Shown: positions 22,517 through 34,720, counted from the stretch's first letter. The stretch: 64,000 nt of DNA from Tuctoria greenei (GCA_036927565.1 JAYESD010000001.1:33207146-33271145), one strand, 5' to 3'. The notes: generated by a model not told the origin, from the sequence alone. Translations and numbers: made by a program.

Positions 22517-23644
22517 TTATGGTTGTACTTGATTCGGTCTTGGGTTTTGTCTTGGAGTGTTGCTTCCATGACCAAGGTGTGGCTTAGGACATTGAATTGC
22601 AAAGTGTTCTCCTTCTCCACATTTATAGCACTTCCTAACTGCACCAAAATTATTGGGACGAACTTGATTCTGAACATTTGCACCAGGAAAGATGGCACGA
22701 CGTGAAAAAGGCATTGGAGGCCTAGGTGCTTGCATGACAGGGTGTTGCTGCACAAACCAAGCTGGGCGCAGTGCATAACCAGGGCGATGTACAAGAGAAG
22801 AAGAGTTGTAATAAGGCGCATTAGGTGGTGCAAAGAGAGGGCGCACATTACTTCCTTGTTGTTCTCTCTGATATGGCGGCTTCCTCTTGTTATCTAGCTC
22901 CATCTCATGGACTTTATTCTCCACAACAATTGCTTTGTCCACTAGCTTCTGGAAGTTGGCATAATCATAATTCAGCAATTGTACCTGGATCTCATTGTTC
23001 AAGCCCCTCATGAACAAGTAGTGTTTCCGGCTGACCCGACACACATTCTCGGGCGCATATCTTGAGAGTTGAGTGAATTTATTGAGATATTCACCCGCAC
23101 TCGATCTTCCTTGCCTCAAGTTCTCAAACTCTTGCCCCTTCAAGATCATAACACCCTCGGGCACATAATGAGAGCGAAAACTATCCTTGAACTCATCCCA
23201 AGTAATTCTCTCTTGGTCTTCATGGGCATTGCACAAAGAGTCCCACCAATCGGTAGATGCTCCAACAAGTTGATGAGATGCAAATAGCACCTTCTCCCGA
23301 TCACTGCATTGGACTATTGCATGTTTCATCTCCACGGACTTGAGACAATCATCGGCATCCATAGGGTCAACAACTTGAGGAAAAGTCGGTGGCCTGGTTC
23401 TCATGAACTCTCCCAATCGGTTATGAGGAGGTGGGGGTGGCGGTGGATGCATGTGAGGCTGATTGTTGTTGTTGCCACCCTGCAGCTGTCCCATAGTTTG
23501 TATCATAGTCTGCATGAGCTTGTTTTGCATAGCCAATAGTTGCTCAAGGTTATTAGCTCCCTGGGCAGGTCCCTAGTTGTTCTGAGGTGCTCCATTGTTC
23601 TCCTCCTCATGATTTGCATCTTTCTGATTGCAAGTCCTCACCAT
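22517..23644 (-). pseudogene. Tekay Gag (element B)
   Basis: The ATG at about 23644 gives a short frame ended by TAG near 23574. The 339-residue frame 22517-23536 carries the gag domain (DWWDSLCNAHEDQERITW, FKDSFRSHYVPEGV, SAGEYLNKFTQLSRYAPE), a Pro-rich linker and an intact knuckle CYKCGEGEHFAIQCP (CX2CX4HX4C). It is the only complete knuckle among the Tekay copies in the window. The N-terminal stop would block full-length translation. Confidence 0.88.
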
Positions 23645-23892
23645 CTGAAGAAAAGCAAGTGATAAGAATTTAGAAAACGTCCCCAACTATATGCATCAAG
23701 GGATATGAAACTAAGAAACTACCTATACAAGCCTATATGGACATGGCAATGCTAAAGCATCCCAAAATCCTCTACTAAGGACACAAGCAACATATATAGA
23801 AATCAGAACACTAAACAAACCACAATGTTTCCTGAGTGTTCCTATGTGCTCTAAGTGTCCATTCTATCTAGGCTGCGCCCTACGGTTAAACC

Positions 23893-23906
23893 TGGCTCTG
23901 ATACCG
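23893..23906 (-). other. primer binding site, element B
   Basis: On the minus strand this reads GGTATCAGAGCCA, the initiator Met tRNA complement with the first T of the usual TGGTATC changed to C. The LTR begins at 23910 (plus-strand TGTGACACCC). Confidence 0.88.
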
Positions 23907-23909
23907 ATT

Positions 23910-25861
23910 TGTGACACCCGATTCCGAGAAGTGAACCAAGCGTGACGCATATGTGTGCCCAGGACGTTCAACACACTTACACAAGTGCGTTCACAAAAGG
24001 ATATATAGAAAATTACCACAGAACAAGATTAATTTAGCACTTTTTATTACAGAATTCAAAATATCCTCAAATTACAGCTCTAATGATTATTAATGATGAA
24101 ACTACTAATACTACAGCGGAAATAACTAATTATGAGATAAACAAAATAAGCAAGCTAAGCAAATAAGGTATAGCACAGCTCAAAGCAACACCACAGGCAC
24201 AGCTGACGGCAGCACACAGCCTAGAACTCCTCATTAACATCACGATACTCCCAATCCTGACCTGCAACAGTTGGTGGGGGAATTGCAAGGATGAGTACGA
24301 GTTGTACTCAGCAAGTGTGGAAAAGTATGACATGTAGCTGATACAAATGATGACAATAATAAAGGCTAAGTGCTGAAAGGTACAATAATACTATGTCTAG
24401 GTGAAGTGAACCCATCATATACCACAATGATTATCATATTATAAGTCCATAGTCTGTATCTATCACCATTATACAAGATTTTTCCATTACCATTAACCAA
24501 ATCCAATGCCATAATTCACTCCGTAACCATCCATAACTATATTACAAAACATAACCAATACCAACCATCCCAAATCCCAAGTTTTTCTCTAATCATGTGA
24601 GGGTCCAGGTTGCTTATGACCGGGAGCACGGCTATCATGATAGTTTTTAAGACTCTGCAGAGGTTGTACCACTTTACTCACAAGTTCTTGATTTCATCAC
24701 CATTCGATGACTATGGCATATCAATTATGTCGTCTCACACTTCCTTAGGTGTGTGGCCAAGAGATCACAAAACAACATTTACAATGGGATTACTAGTATG
24801 TACAGACCCACTGAGGTTTCAACAATGGTGATGCCTCCAACTGAGTGCATCTTCAACCAAGAGCCCCCTCTTTTGCCATTCAAATCCCAAGGAAGACTCA
24901 GCACAAATCCAAACCCAATCCGACTCTCCTTCCCCGGTGCGCCAAATGATCCGCGCAATACTAGCAATACCCTAATTAATCAGCTATACCACACCCATAC
25001 TTGGCCTCGTGGTGGCACTGTAGATCTTGGATGGTTGCTTCACGAATCAGTCCTTAGATCTAAAGCATGCAAAACCACCATAACATCCAATCCATCCACA
25101 TACCATGCTTGCTTAGATCACCCATTACCGTGTTACTCTTAACCATGTTCATCAATGTACATTGTCCATAGTCTCAATAATTTATAATTGAGTAACTTGG
25201 TTGTTTTCCCATCCTAATTAAATTGAGCGAAGCAAAAGGTAAAAAAACATTTCCGGCTCTCTACTAAGTATTCTAGGTGACAAGGATGGTTAAACAAAGC
25301 TAGTAAACTTCATATCTTAGGAGTCCCATCAAATTGACGCAAGCGTGCAATTTTGAAAACAAAACATTTAAAAACATAGGTTCCATATGTTCAAGGACAC
25401 TTGCCTTGCTCCTGAGCTTCATTGGGATCGAAGACTTCAAAGTGCTAGTGCTGGAGGTCTTCAGCAACACCCTCTAGCGCAAATCTGTCTAATTCGCGCA
25501 ACGAACATACAAAACAGAAATCATAATCAATAGATGCTCATATGTTACTCAATATTACATGACATGCATGATCAATGCAAATGCAAAGTGAAACAAGTTA
25601 ATGAGTTACTATTAATGTTCACTAATCATTTACAATGGTTATTAACAAGTTTTAACATGTTCAAGTTGATTCAATTAAATTCAGAATTAATTTAGCAGTA
25701 GTTAGATCTAGAGGCCGGACAAGTCCGCTGTAGGGTCGGACTAGTCTGCCCTACGCAAAACTAGTGAATTAGGGTTTTCTAGATCGACGTGAATTTAGAG
25801 AAATGGGTTTAAATTCATGTGAGAAAGAGAAAGTAGAAGGTACACCAGTTGTTTAGAACTC
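23910..25861 (-). mobile_element. 5' LTR of element B, inner part
   Basis: Starts TGTGACACCCG next to the PBS and runs through the R/U5 region collinear with LTR A in reverse to GTTTAGAACTC at 25861. There block I interrupts it. The other half resumes without gain or loss at 28699. Confidence 0.88.
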
Positions 25862-26214
25862 CGTAACACCCTAAATTTTCGCATCATGCATTGCATACAT
25901 GATCATGCATTAAACATTAGTAGGATAAAAGAAAAATAATAAAACATAAAAGATGGAGCATATATACAAATGTATGTAGCAAAAGAAGAAAATAAAATAA
26001 TAGCGTAAAACTTGTAATAGGGAATAAGTATAAAATAATAATAATAAAATATATGTAAAAATATATATAAATATATATAAATATATATATATAAATAGTA
26101 TATATAATAACTATATATATATATAAATAATAATAATAAAAATAAATAAGTAATATAAAAAAATAATAAATAAATAGTAATATATTTAAAAAAAAAGAAA
26201 AAAAAAGAAAAACC

Positions 26215-26520
26215 AACCTCCCGCCGGCCAGGCCGTACCGGCCCAGCCAGCCACGTGCCCCGCCGAACCGTGCCGGGCCCCACCCGCTCCGAGCCCCGCA
26301 CTGGCTCCCACGCCCGCGCTCCCGCGCGCTCGCCCCGGCCTTCCCGCCGCGCAGCGCCCCGCCTTGGCCCCCGCGCCGAATCCCGCCCTCCCGCGCCGAA
26401 ACGCGCATTTCCCGCGCTTCCGCCCCGATTCGCCCGCGCCGGACCGCACCCGACGCGCGCTCTGGGCCCCACCCCGACGCGACCGCATCCGCTCGAGCCC
26501 GTGACCGATTGGGAGACTGC
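26215..26520. promoter_or_regulatory. GC-rich CpG block upstream of TATA, block I
   Basis: About 300 bases composed mostly of G and C with many CpG, in sharp contrast to the AT-only sequence on its left, and ending 25 bases before a TATA element. It resembles a plant gene promoter or 5' UTR rather than LTR sequence. Open frames through it on both strands are a by-product of GC richness. Confidence 0.6.
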
Positions 26521-26543
26521 CAATCGTTTACCCTAGCCGTTGC

Positions 26544-26553
26544 CTATAAAAAG
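26544..26553 (+). promoter_or_regulatory. TATA box, block I
   Basis: CTATAAAAAG directly downstream of the GC-rich block. A purine-rich leader (26620-26710) and a donor-like CTACGGTAGG at 26815-26824 follow, which together look like a promoter and first exon. Confidence 0.6.
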
Positions 26554-28020
26554 GAAGCCATCGTATTTTTTTCCCGAATCGCAGAAAGCAGCGCCGCCAG
26601 CCACGGGAAAAGCCGCCGGTACAGAAAAAAAGGGCACCAGAAGGCTGTGCCGCAGGGAAGAAAAGGAGGAAAAAGGAGGGGAAGAAGAGGAGGAAAAATA
26701 GGAGGGTGCCGTCGTCCACCGGAGATCGTCGCCGTCGTCGTGCCGCCGGAGGACCCTACGCATCTACTTCGTCTACGCATCGTCCCTATCCCACGATCAT
26801 CGAAGCCATCACATCTACGGTAGGCCATGTTCCAGATGCCAATTTTAGCGACGTATTAGATCTAATAGACGTAAATTGATTTTAGTTGCACCATAATTTT
26901 ATTTTCAGCAGCATTAATTCTCGCTAAAACCCCCGTAAACTCGTATGAACACGTATGAACTAGTTGCATCTAATTAATAAACAACCGTGGTTAGTTAATT
27001 ATTGAACTTTGCATGCATGCATATCATCGCATGTTGATTAATGTGTGTGCATCATGTTGATTTGTATGTATATTCTTGCATGTGTGATCACGAGTAGAGG
27101 GAAGTGCTCAAGAGATCGTGTACGAGGATTTTCAGAATCAAGACTTTGAAGCGCTTGAGCAACCCTGCCCCCCGGAGCAAGGCAAGTGTCCTTGAAGCAT
27201 ATTGATCCTGTTATTAAAATAAATGTTTTGTTTGCAAACTGCATGCTTGTGTCAATTTGATGGGAATCCTATGGTAGGAAGTTTACTAGACTTGTTAAAC
27301 CACCCTTGTCACCTGGAATTTATGGTAGAGCGTCGGGATGGACTTTTTACCTTTTTGCATCGCTTAATTAATTGGGATGGCAAACAACACTACAAATTTA
27401 ATTATGTATTAATGATATTCTGGTTAACGTGAACTGGTCAGTATGGTTTGGTAATGGGTGATCTAAGCAAGCCTGGTATGTGGATGGGTTGGATGTTATG
27501 GTGGTTTGCTTGCTTTAGATCTAAGGACCGGTTCATGCGAGAATAAACCATGACTACAGTGCCACCACGAGGCCAAGTATGGGTGCGGCGTAGCTGATTA
27601 ATTAGGGCTTTGCTAGTGTTGTTTGGACTATTGTGGATGCTCAGGGAAGGGGTTGTCGGATTGGGTTTGTTGATGATTGGTGGGACTACCCTGGGATCCG
27701 AATGGCTCAAGAGGGGGCCCTTGGTTGAAGATGTGCTCAGTTGGAGGCATCGCCACCGGTGAAACCTCAGTGGGGTCTAAATAGGCAAGTAATCCCTTTG
27801 TAAAGGCTATTTTGTGATCTCTTGGCCACACACCAACAGAAGTGTGTAATATGACTGACGGGTCATGGGCATAATGGAGATTCTTAGTCACCGAAGGGTG
27901 ATGAAATCACGAACACGTGGGTAAAGAGGTACAAACTCTGCAGAGTTAAATAAAACTATCATCATAGCCGTGCTCCCGGTTATGAGCACCTGGACAACTT
28001 CCATGATTACAGGGAATTTG

Positions 28021-28112
28021 GTATTGGTAATGGTTATTGTAATGGTTATGGTTATGGTTATGATTATGGTTATGGTTATGATTATGGTTATGGTTATGGG
28101 ATGGAATCATGG
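28021..28112. repeat. GGTTAT hexamer array
   Basis: Fourteen or so tandem copies of GGTTAT, with some GATTAT variants, lie within the U5 region of block I. LTR A at the same place (11800-11880) has only scattered TGGTAATGG words, so the array expanded in this copy. Confidence 0.85.
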
Positions 28113-28698
28113 TTTATGACATTGATTATGGTTATTGGCAATGGTAATTTATGGACTGGTATTATTATGGTTACATGGTTTATGATTGGTTTACTTCACA
28201 TAAATATGATACATTGCTTTTCCAAATGGTTTTACTGTACTTTTCAGCACTTAGCCATTATTATTGTCGTCATTTGAATCAGCCACATGTCATACTTTCC
28301 ACACTTGCTGAGTACGACATGTACTCACTCTTGCAATTCCCCCCCCCCCAACAGTTGCAGGTCAGGATTGTGAGTTTAATGGCGATAATGCGGAGTTCTA
28401 GGCCGTGTCTACCATCAACTTTGTCTGTGGTGTTGCATGGAGCTGCGCTATCCCTTTTGCTTAGTTTGCTTAGTTGCTTAATTAGTTTATTTCCGCTGCA
28501 TTAGTTGAACTTGTCATAACTATTCATTAGAGGTTTTATTCGAGGATAATATGTTTTGTGTAATAAAATTTGGTTAATTAATCTTGTTCTGAGGTAATTA
28601 TCTGTATATCGTTTGTGATTACACTCGTGTATGTGTGTTGAACATCCTGGGCACACATATGCGTTAGCTTGGTTCAGTTTTCGGAACCGGGCATCACA

Positions 28699-29547
28699 CA
28701 AAGAATCAAGAGTTCTTGAGGCAACACTTGGATCTTGACGATCTAGGTTTGATGAAGAAACTTGAAGGTGACTTGTTGATGAAGAACAATAACTTGATGG
28801 AGATCTTGATCACTTGATCCTCTTTCATTTCCTCCTCTTCTTCTTTTTGCTCAGGATCTCCTTCTCCTCCTTGGTGGTGGCTTCCACCAACTAGGGTTGG
28901 GGTGTGTATCGAAAGTGGCAAAGAGATGTAAAGTTGGGGTGTTTGGTTGTTTATATAGAGGTGGAGGATTAGGGTTTGATGGAGACGATTTTAGAGAGAG
29001 TGGAGGCCAGCGTGGGGTCCCACATGGGCTATAAAAGGTTTAGACACGACGTCCTTAGGCCCACTTAAGGTAAAACCCAAAATAACGTGGTGGAACAAAA
29101 GATCATCTCGGAATCGTGATAACTGGACAAGTCCGATATTAATCAGAGAAAAAACTTAAAAGTCTGGACTAAATTGGACAAGTCCGAACTTAGTCAGAGA
29201 GGAAAACGGACAAGTCCGGCGAAAAACGGACAAGTCCAGACAAGTCTAGGGACTTGGAAAAATTTCAAGGAATCGGGATACCGGACTAGTCCGCAATAGA
29301 CCGGACAAGTCCGAAATCGGTACAGAGGGAAAAACAGACTAGTCCGTAGGAAAATGGACAAGTCGGAAGAGAGGTTAGAGAGAACTCAGACTAATCTGCA
29401 CCAAAAATGGACTAGTCCGCATTTCCCAGAATTCTTCAGTGCAGTTTTGCTTCTAATTCATTTCAAACTTACTCATTTTTATATGACTTAATGTTAACCA
29501 TATTTAATGATGGATGTCGTAGGGCATGATGCATGAAAATGACTTAA
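28699..29547 (-). mobile_element. 5' LTR of element B, outer part (U3)
   Basis: Resumes CAAAGAATCAAG exactly where 25861 stops, runs past a TATA element at 28950-28958 and the palindromic box cluster (29120-29420), and ends at GATGCATGAAAATGA about 12 bases short of the expected terminal GGGTGTTACA. It is joined there to element C by a 16-17 base duplicated filler. Confidence 0.85.
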
Positions 29548-29550
29548 TGT

Positions 29551-30002
29551 TAACCTGCAGCTGGCCCAAAGTCTATATCACGGTCTGCATCAGCTGATTT
29601 TGCATAGCCAACAGCTGCTGAAGGTTGACAGCCTCGGGTCTAGGTCCATTGTTGTTGTTCGGAGGTACCCCATTTTTCTCCTCATTCTCATTGTTATCCC
29701 TTTGGTTGCGGGTCCTCGGCATCTGAAGGAAAGAGCAAGAGATAGAAGGATTGAAAAAACGTCTCCAACTATATGCATCAAGGGATATGAACTAAGCAAC
29801 TACTTATACTAGCCTATATGGATGTGACAAGCGGTAAAGCATCCAAAAATCCTCTACTAAGCACACAAGCATACAAACAACATTACATAGCTATCAGCAC
29901 ACCAAACAAACCACATCACTTCTTTAGTGCTTCTATGTGCTCTAAAGTGTCCATTCTATCTAGGTTGCATCCTACGGTCAACCTGTGGCTCTGATACCAA
30001 CT
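29551..30002 (-). pseudogene. Tekay gag N-terminus and leader (element C remnant)
   Basis: On the minus strand the start MPRTRNQRDNNENEEK is encoded from about 29722 downward, followed by the Gln/Asn-rich segment (LQQLLAMQNQLMQ-like) found in A and B. It is cut at 29551. The leader and a Met-tRNA PBS (29986-29998) connect it to the LTR at 30003. Everything else of the internal region is deleted. Confidence 0.8.
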
Positions 30003-32195
30003 TGTGACACCTAGTTCCAAAAATGAACCAAGTGCAGTATATGTGTGCCCAGGATGTTTAACACACATACACAAGTGCATCACGAATGATAAATAAATAA
30101 TTACCACAACACATATGATTAAATAAGTATTTTATTAGAATATTTAAATACTCCTCAATTTACAACTCTAATGATCATTAATGATAATACTACTGCAGCA
30201 GAAATAATCTAATTAAGAAACTAAGCAAACTAAGCAAACTTAGCAAACTAAGCAAAAGGGTTGGTGCGGCTCCAAGCAACACCACAGGCAAGTCCACGCC
30301 AGCACACAGCCTAGTACTCCGCATTATCCTCAAGATACTCCCAAACATCACCTAAAACTGTTGGTGGGGGAATTGCAAGGGTGAGTACATGTCGTACCCG
30401 GCAAGTGTGGGAAAATATGAAATGTATCTTAAACAAGGGATTGATAATAAACAATTTCTATTTGCTGAAAAGTACATTTAAAAACATATAAATAGCATCC
30501 TACAATGTCTTTGTGAAGTAATCCCATCATATCCCACATAATTAACATAATGAGAAACCATAATCAATTATCCATCCATATACCAAATTATTACCATCAT
30601 CATCATCCATGTTTATTTATCATAACTCAATCCATTACCATAACACAACCTTAACCATAACCATGACCAAACCATCCCGAATCCCAAGTTTCCTCTAATA
30701 ATGGAAGTTGTCCAGGTGCTCATAACTGGGAGCATGACTATCATGATAGTTTTTAACACTCTGTAGAGGTTGTAATACTTTACCCACAAGTTCGTGATTT
30801 CATCACCCGTCGGCAACTAAAGAAACCTCCCTTATGCCAATAACACTTCCTTAGGTGTATGGCCAAGAGATCACAAAATAGCCTTTACAAAGGGACTGCC
30901 AGCATATTCAGACCCACTAAGGTTTCACCGGTGGAGATGCCTCCAACTGAGCACATCCAACGAAGGGCCCCCTCTTGTGCCGTTCGGATCCCAGGGCAGT
31001 CCTGCCACTGTTACAATCCCAACCGACTCCCATTCCCCGCTCCTCCAAATGATCCGAACAATTCTGACAATACACCTAATTAATTGGCTAAGCCTTACCC
31101 ATACTTGGCCTTGCGGTGGCACTATAGTCCTGACTTATTCTCGCATGAAATGATCCTTAGATCCAAGGTAAGCAAACCACCATATCATCAAACCCAATCC
31201 ACAAAACATGCTTTCTTAGATCTCCCAAGTCCCATGTTACCAATTAATCATGTTCATCAATTCATACCATCCATAAGTTCATAATTGAATCATTTGGTTG
31301 TTTTCTCATCCCAATTAGTTAGAGCGAAGCAAAAAGGTAAAAATACCCTTCTCGATTGTCTACAATGCATTCCAAGCGACAAGGATGGTCAAACAAGTAT
31401 AGTAAACACCTATTATGGGTTTCCCATCAATTTGACACAAGCATGTTGTTTCACAAACAAAACATTTACAAATAGGATCAAAATGGTCAAGGACACTTGC
31501 CTTGCTCCTGAGCTTGGTTAGGGTCAAAAGCTTCGAAGTTCTTGTGTTGGAGGTCCTCGACAGCACCCTCTAGCACAACACCTTCCATTCCACGCAACAA
31601 ACATACAAAACAACCATTACAATCAATAAATACTCATATATTACTCAATATGCTATGACATGCATGATTAATGAAATTATGTTGTAAAACTAGTTAATGA
31701 GTTGCTATTAATGTTTACTAACTAGTTCTAATAGTTTTTAACAAGTTTGGACAGGTTTATGATGGATTTGAGTCAAATTGGAATTAATTCAGCCTGAAGC
31801 AGATTCAGACACCGGACTAGTCCGCTATGAGGCCCGGACTAGTCTTCCCTATACAGAATATGCAATTTAGGATTTTCTTGATCATCGAGAATTGGATTGA
31901 ATTCACGTGGAAAAGTGAAAGTAAAGGGTATACCAAGTGCTTTGAGCTCCAAAGATTAAGAATTGGGTGCAACACATGGATCTTGACGATTAGGGTTGAT
32001 TGTGGAAAGTTGAGGGTGAGTTGGTGATGAAGAACGAGAAGTCGATGACGATCTTGCTTGATCGATTCTCCTTCGTGTTCTCCTCCACGTCGATTATACG
32101 ACTCACCACATCGAAACACAACAACAGAGAGGCTAGAAGGGGGTCGGCTGAAGCCCCTTTTCGACCGACCTGGTGTGGGCCCCACACGGCTCTGT
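30003..32195 (-). mobile_element. 5' LTR of element C, truncated in U3
   Basis: Starts TGTGACACCTAG next to the PBS and is collinear with the 5' LTR of B to about GTGTGGGCCCCACACGG at 32195. Only one palindromic box pair remains (31813-31824 and the next 20 bases), and the TATA region and about 450 bases of U3 are missing. The right neighbour is Athila-like sequence. Confidence 0.82.
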
Positions 32196-32199
32196 TTCG

Positions 32200-33420
32200 C
32201 TCCACAAATTCGGTTTGAATCTCTTACTCCTAAATATGCATGCTACATTATTGTTTGAGTTGACTTGATATTTAATAATGAATATATGAAGAAAATTCAA
32301 CTCAACAATTAACATTTAAAACTTGGTAGTCAAAATTTTGATCGAGCTAAAAATTTGAATACTCTATATTTCGATTTATTGCCCTGTTTATGATTCCCAC
32401 AAGCATAATAGGAACACATGTCATCTAAGTATTTGACTAGTGTGATATGATAAATGAGTTACTTGAGGAGATATCTCCTTGCTTGAAATTGATTTTTTTA
32501 TGTTGCACAATTTGGAGTCTTCAACTTTGCCTGGTTCTCTCATTGGAAATTTAAATACCCACCAAGGCAATATGATACACATTCTTGAAAACCACATGCA
32601 TATGCCACTTTGTTTTTCATTGAACTTTGTCAAACTCATGACCCAATTGAGTGACATGCATGAACTTTTGACTTAGAAATTCTTGTGCACCCTATTCATG
32701 CAAAAAAAATTCTCACATTGAGAATTTGCATTCACTATTCATCCATCCATTAAAGAAAACTCCATACATTTTGGTCATCAAAATATCTCTATAAAAATAA
32801 AATGGAGTAGAAGACATGGCTACGGAATTTTAAAAAAAAAAATAGAGAAAAAGAAAAAGAGACTAGCCATGTTTGATCCTTAAAGAGAGAAAACCATGGA
32901 GTCCACATATATCCATCCCATTCATGTGCACAAGGATTTCTTTTGACAATTTGTTTGTTGCATAAGTCTCTCATAAGGATCAAGTTTTTGACTTAGTAAT
33001 ACATGAATTGCAATGTGTGCCACATTTATCCCTACCAAGCTCCAGATATAGCCATATTTAGTGTAGGGACAAAATTGGCACAACATGCCAAGGTGAGGAT
33101 AAAAACACTTTGAGAAACTTGAGAGATTCCAAATGAGAGATAAGGGAAATTGTTTCTTTGACTTTCTAAATATAGCAAATCACCAGATAATTTCGGCGGG
33201 GGAAGGTTCAATAGAACTACATTTCAACCATTCCACTCTTCAAACACCCAAGATTGACGTGGTAGCCACATTCCTCAAAAAGGGAATTCATGAATTGAGG
33301 TATGAGTTGAAATATCTAGTATTCTCTTTTTCTAACTTAGAGCAAATTTATGACAACACCTTAGTTCTTTTTCTTGCCTTCACTAGAGGACGAGCAAAGG
33401 ACTGAGTGTGGTGGAGTTTT
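32200..33420 (+). mobile_element. Athila-like element H, 3' internal region
   Basis: AT-rich sequence without recognisable pol domains, holding a 90-residue frame at 33133-33405 of unknown nature. It ends with GAGGACGAGCAAAGGACTGA and GTGTGGTGGAG, the conserved 3' motif and purine tract that precede the 3' LTR in many Athila-type elements. It is immediately followed by TGATGG, an LTR start. The left edge is a truncation against LTR C. Confidence 0.65.
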
Positions 33421-34691
33421 TGATGGTTCTTAAGTGCCATATTTAGACCGTCAATTCACCTCAAAATGTGCACAAAAGAGAGAGACAACGTAGTGATAGG
33501 GTTAAAAACTAACCAATTCCACGAGTGTTGTTGTTTATTTGTATGCAGGTGAATTTACACCAAAAAATACCAAGTCATGCAGAGAGTGATCCATAGAATT
33601 GGATTTCGACAAATCAGGCAACGCCACATTTCATCACATAGATAAAGTGGCCCACAAACAGAAGTATCTGAGGCCATCCAATAGTGTAGCACCCATATAA
33701 AGGGATGGGACCCTCTGGTAGAGACCTGGAGGAAGCACAACCCCAACGAGGCCAATACCAGGTCAGTCGACCCCCCTAGTCGGCAGACTAGGTCATGGCG
33801 CCAATTGCGGTCAAACGCCATGTGTTGGCTCGTCCCGGCTTGAAGAGGTCATTGGTGACTGATTCGCGCGCACTTGGTGGTAGGAACCGACTCTTCTCCC
33901 CCTGTAAATAGAAACCCACACCTCACTTCATACACACCAAAAGCTGAGAATAGAACATCACTCCAAAGGTTTATAGTAGTCCTAGATGCTGTCAAGTAGA
34001 AGGAGAGTGTGGTGAAAAGTTTGGCAGAAGGAGGCTTGGGCTTGTCAAGTCCCTCTTCTACACATGTACCCCTACAAAGGTGTTATTCAAATCAAGTTAG
34101 CCTTTGTAAATTCATTTCAAGTTTGATTCTTGATTCATAGTAGTTTGCACATGTAGTTACTTGTGGGTTTATTGTTCTCAATTCATAGTAGTTTGCACAA
34201 GTAGTTACTTGTGGGTTTATTTCTTTAATTCATTAGAGGCTCTAGTTGTAGATTTGTGTTTGAAACAACTAGAGTTGTGATTTAGAATGTAAGTGTGGTG
34301 CTTAGGTTAGAAATCACCATTGAATATCTCGTAGACCCACGGATTTAAGAGGTAGGCAGTAGGTGGTGACAGCCCTATCTATCCTTTGTAATCCTCCATG
34401 TTCGGCTATGTCATAGGCTCTTGGTGGGAGTCACCTAGTGTTGCTAAAGGTAAACCTGTGCCCTAAGCAAGCAGCTATCACAAATTCCTTTGAATTAGAA
34501 TCAATACATTGAATTCCTCTCTCTTCCTTGCCTACTAAACAATTTTGTGTCCTTGGTTGGATTAGTTCGTATGATTACACACACGTTCCATGGATTCGAT
34601 ACCCTTGGGAATACTCTCTTAAGGAGAAGTGCTATACGACAGTTTCCGTGCGCTTGCGGATTTTTATCTCTAACGTAAGAAACGTCAACAA
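33421..34691 (+). mobile_element. LTR of Athila-like element H
   Basis: Runs TGATGGTTCTTAAG to about ...CGTCAACA, about 1.27 kb. It is preceded by a 3' polypurine motif and followed by a 5' primer binding site, so it serves as 3' LTR of one unit and 5' LTR of the next. The right end is uncertain by a few bases. A near-repeat of about 45 bases (CATAGTAGTTTGCACA...) occurs at about 34135 and 34185. Confidence 0.75.
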
Positions 34692-34701
34692 CAAGCATTT
34701 C

Positions 34702-34720
34702 TGGCGCCGTCGCTGGGGAA
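34702..34720 (+). other. primer binding site (Asp-tRNA type), element H
   Basis: TGGCGCCGTCGCTGGGGAA is the PBS class typical of Athila/Tat elements, complementary to tRNA-Asp with two substitutions compared with the common TGGCGCCGTTGCCGGGGA. Confidence 0.85.

Larger units (their letters stand above)
25862..28698 (+). mobile_element. solo LTR-like block I with exchanged U3
   Basis: Begins CGTAACACCCT (TG changed to CG), shares the first ~60 bases with LTR A, then diverges completely to about 27150, and from there to GGGCATCACA at 28698 is collinear with R/U5 of LTR A. No internal region or PBS follows, so it is a solo LTR of a related family or a chimera. The U3 part contains an AT-rich microsatellite-like run (25920-26200), a very GC-rich CpG-rich block (26215-26520) and a TATA element. 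It lacks palindromic boxes. Confidence 0.82.
17820..29547 (-). mobile_element. Ty3/gypsy chromovirus (Tekay-type) element B
   Basis: Element B runs on the minus strand: 5' LTR 23910-25861 plus 28699-29547 (split by block I), PBS at 23893-23906, gag, protease, RT, RNase H, integrase/chromodomain, polypurine tract, and 3' LTR 17820-19092 truncated at the junction with A. It is the same family as A, C, D and E. It is the best preserved copy here, with an intact gag knuckle and RT active site, but has stops and an altered integrase triad. Confidence 0.9.

Noticed and set aside
25917..26523. Long overlapping frames (up to 206 codons) on both strands
   Set aside because: They run through a CpG-rich block and an AT-only stretch, giving Ala/Arg/Gly-rich then Tyr/Ile/Leu-rich products. 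This is a composition effect, not coding.
28021..28112. GGTTAT array as interstitial telomere repeat
   Set aside because: The plant telomere unit is a heptamer TTTAGGG; this hexamer lacks GGG and lies in LTR U5.
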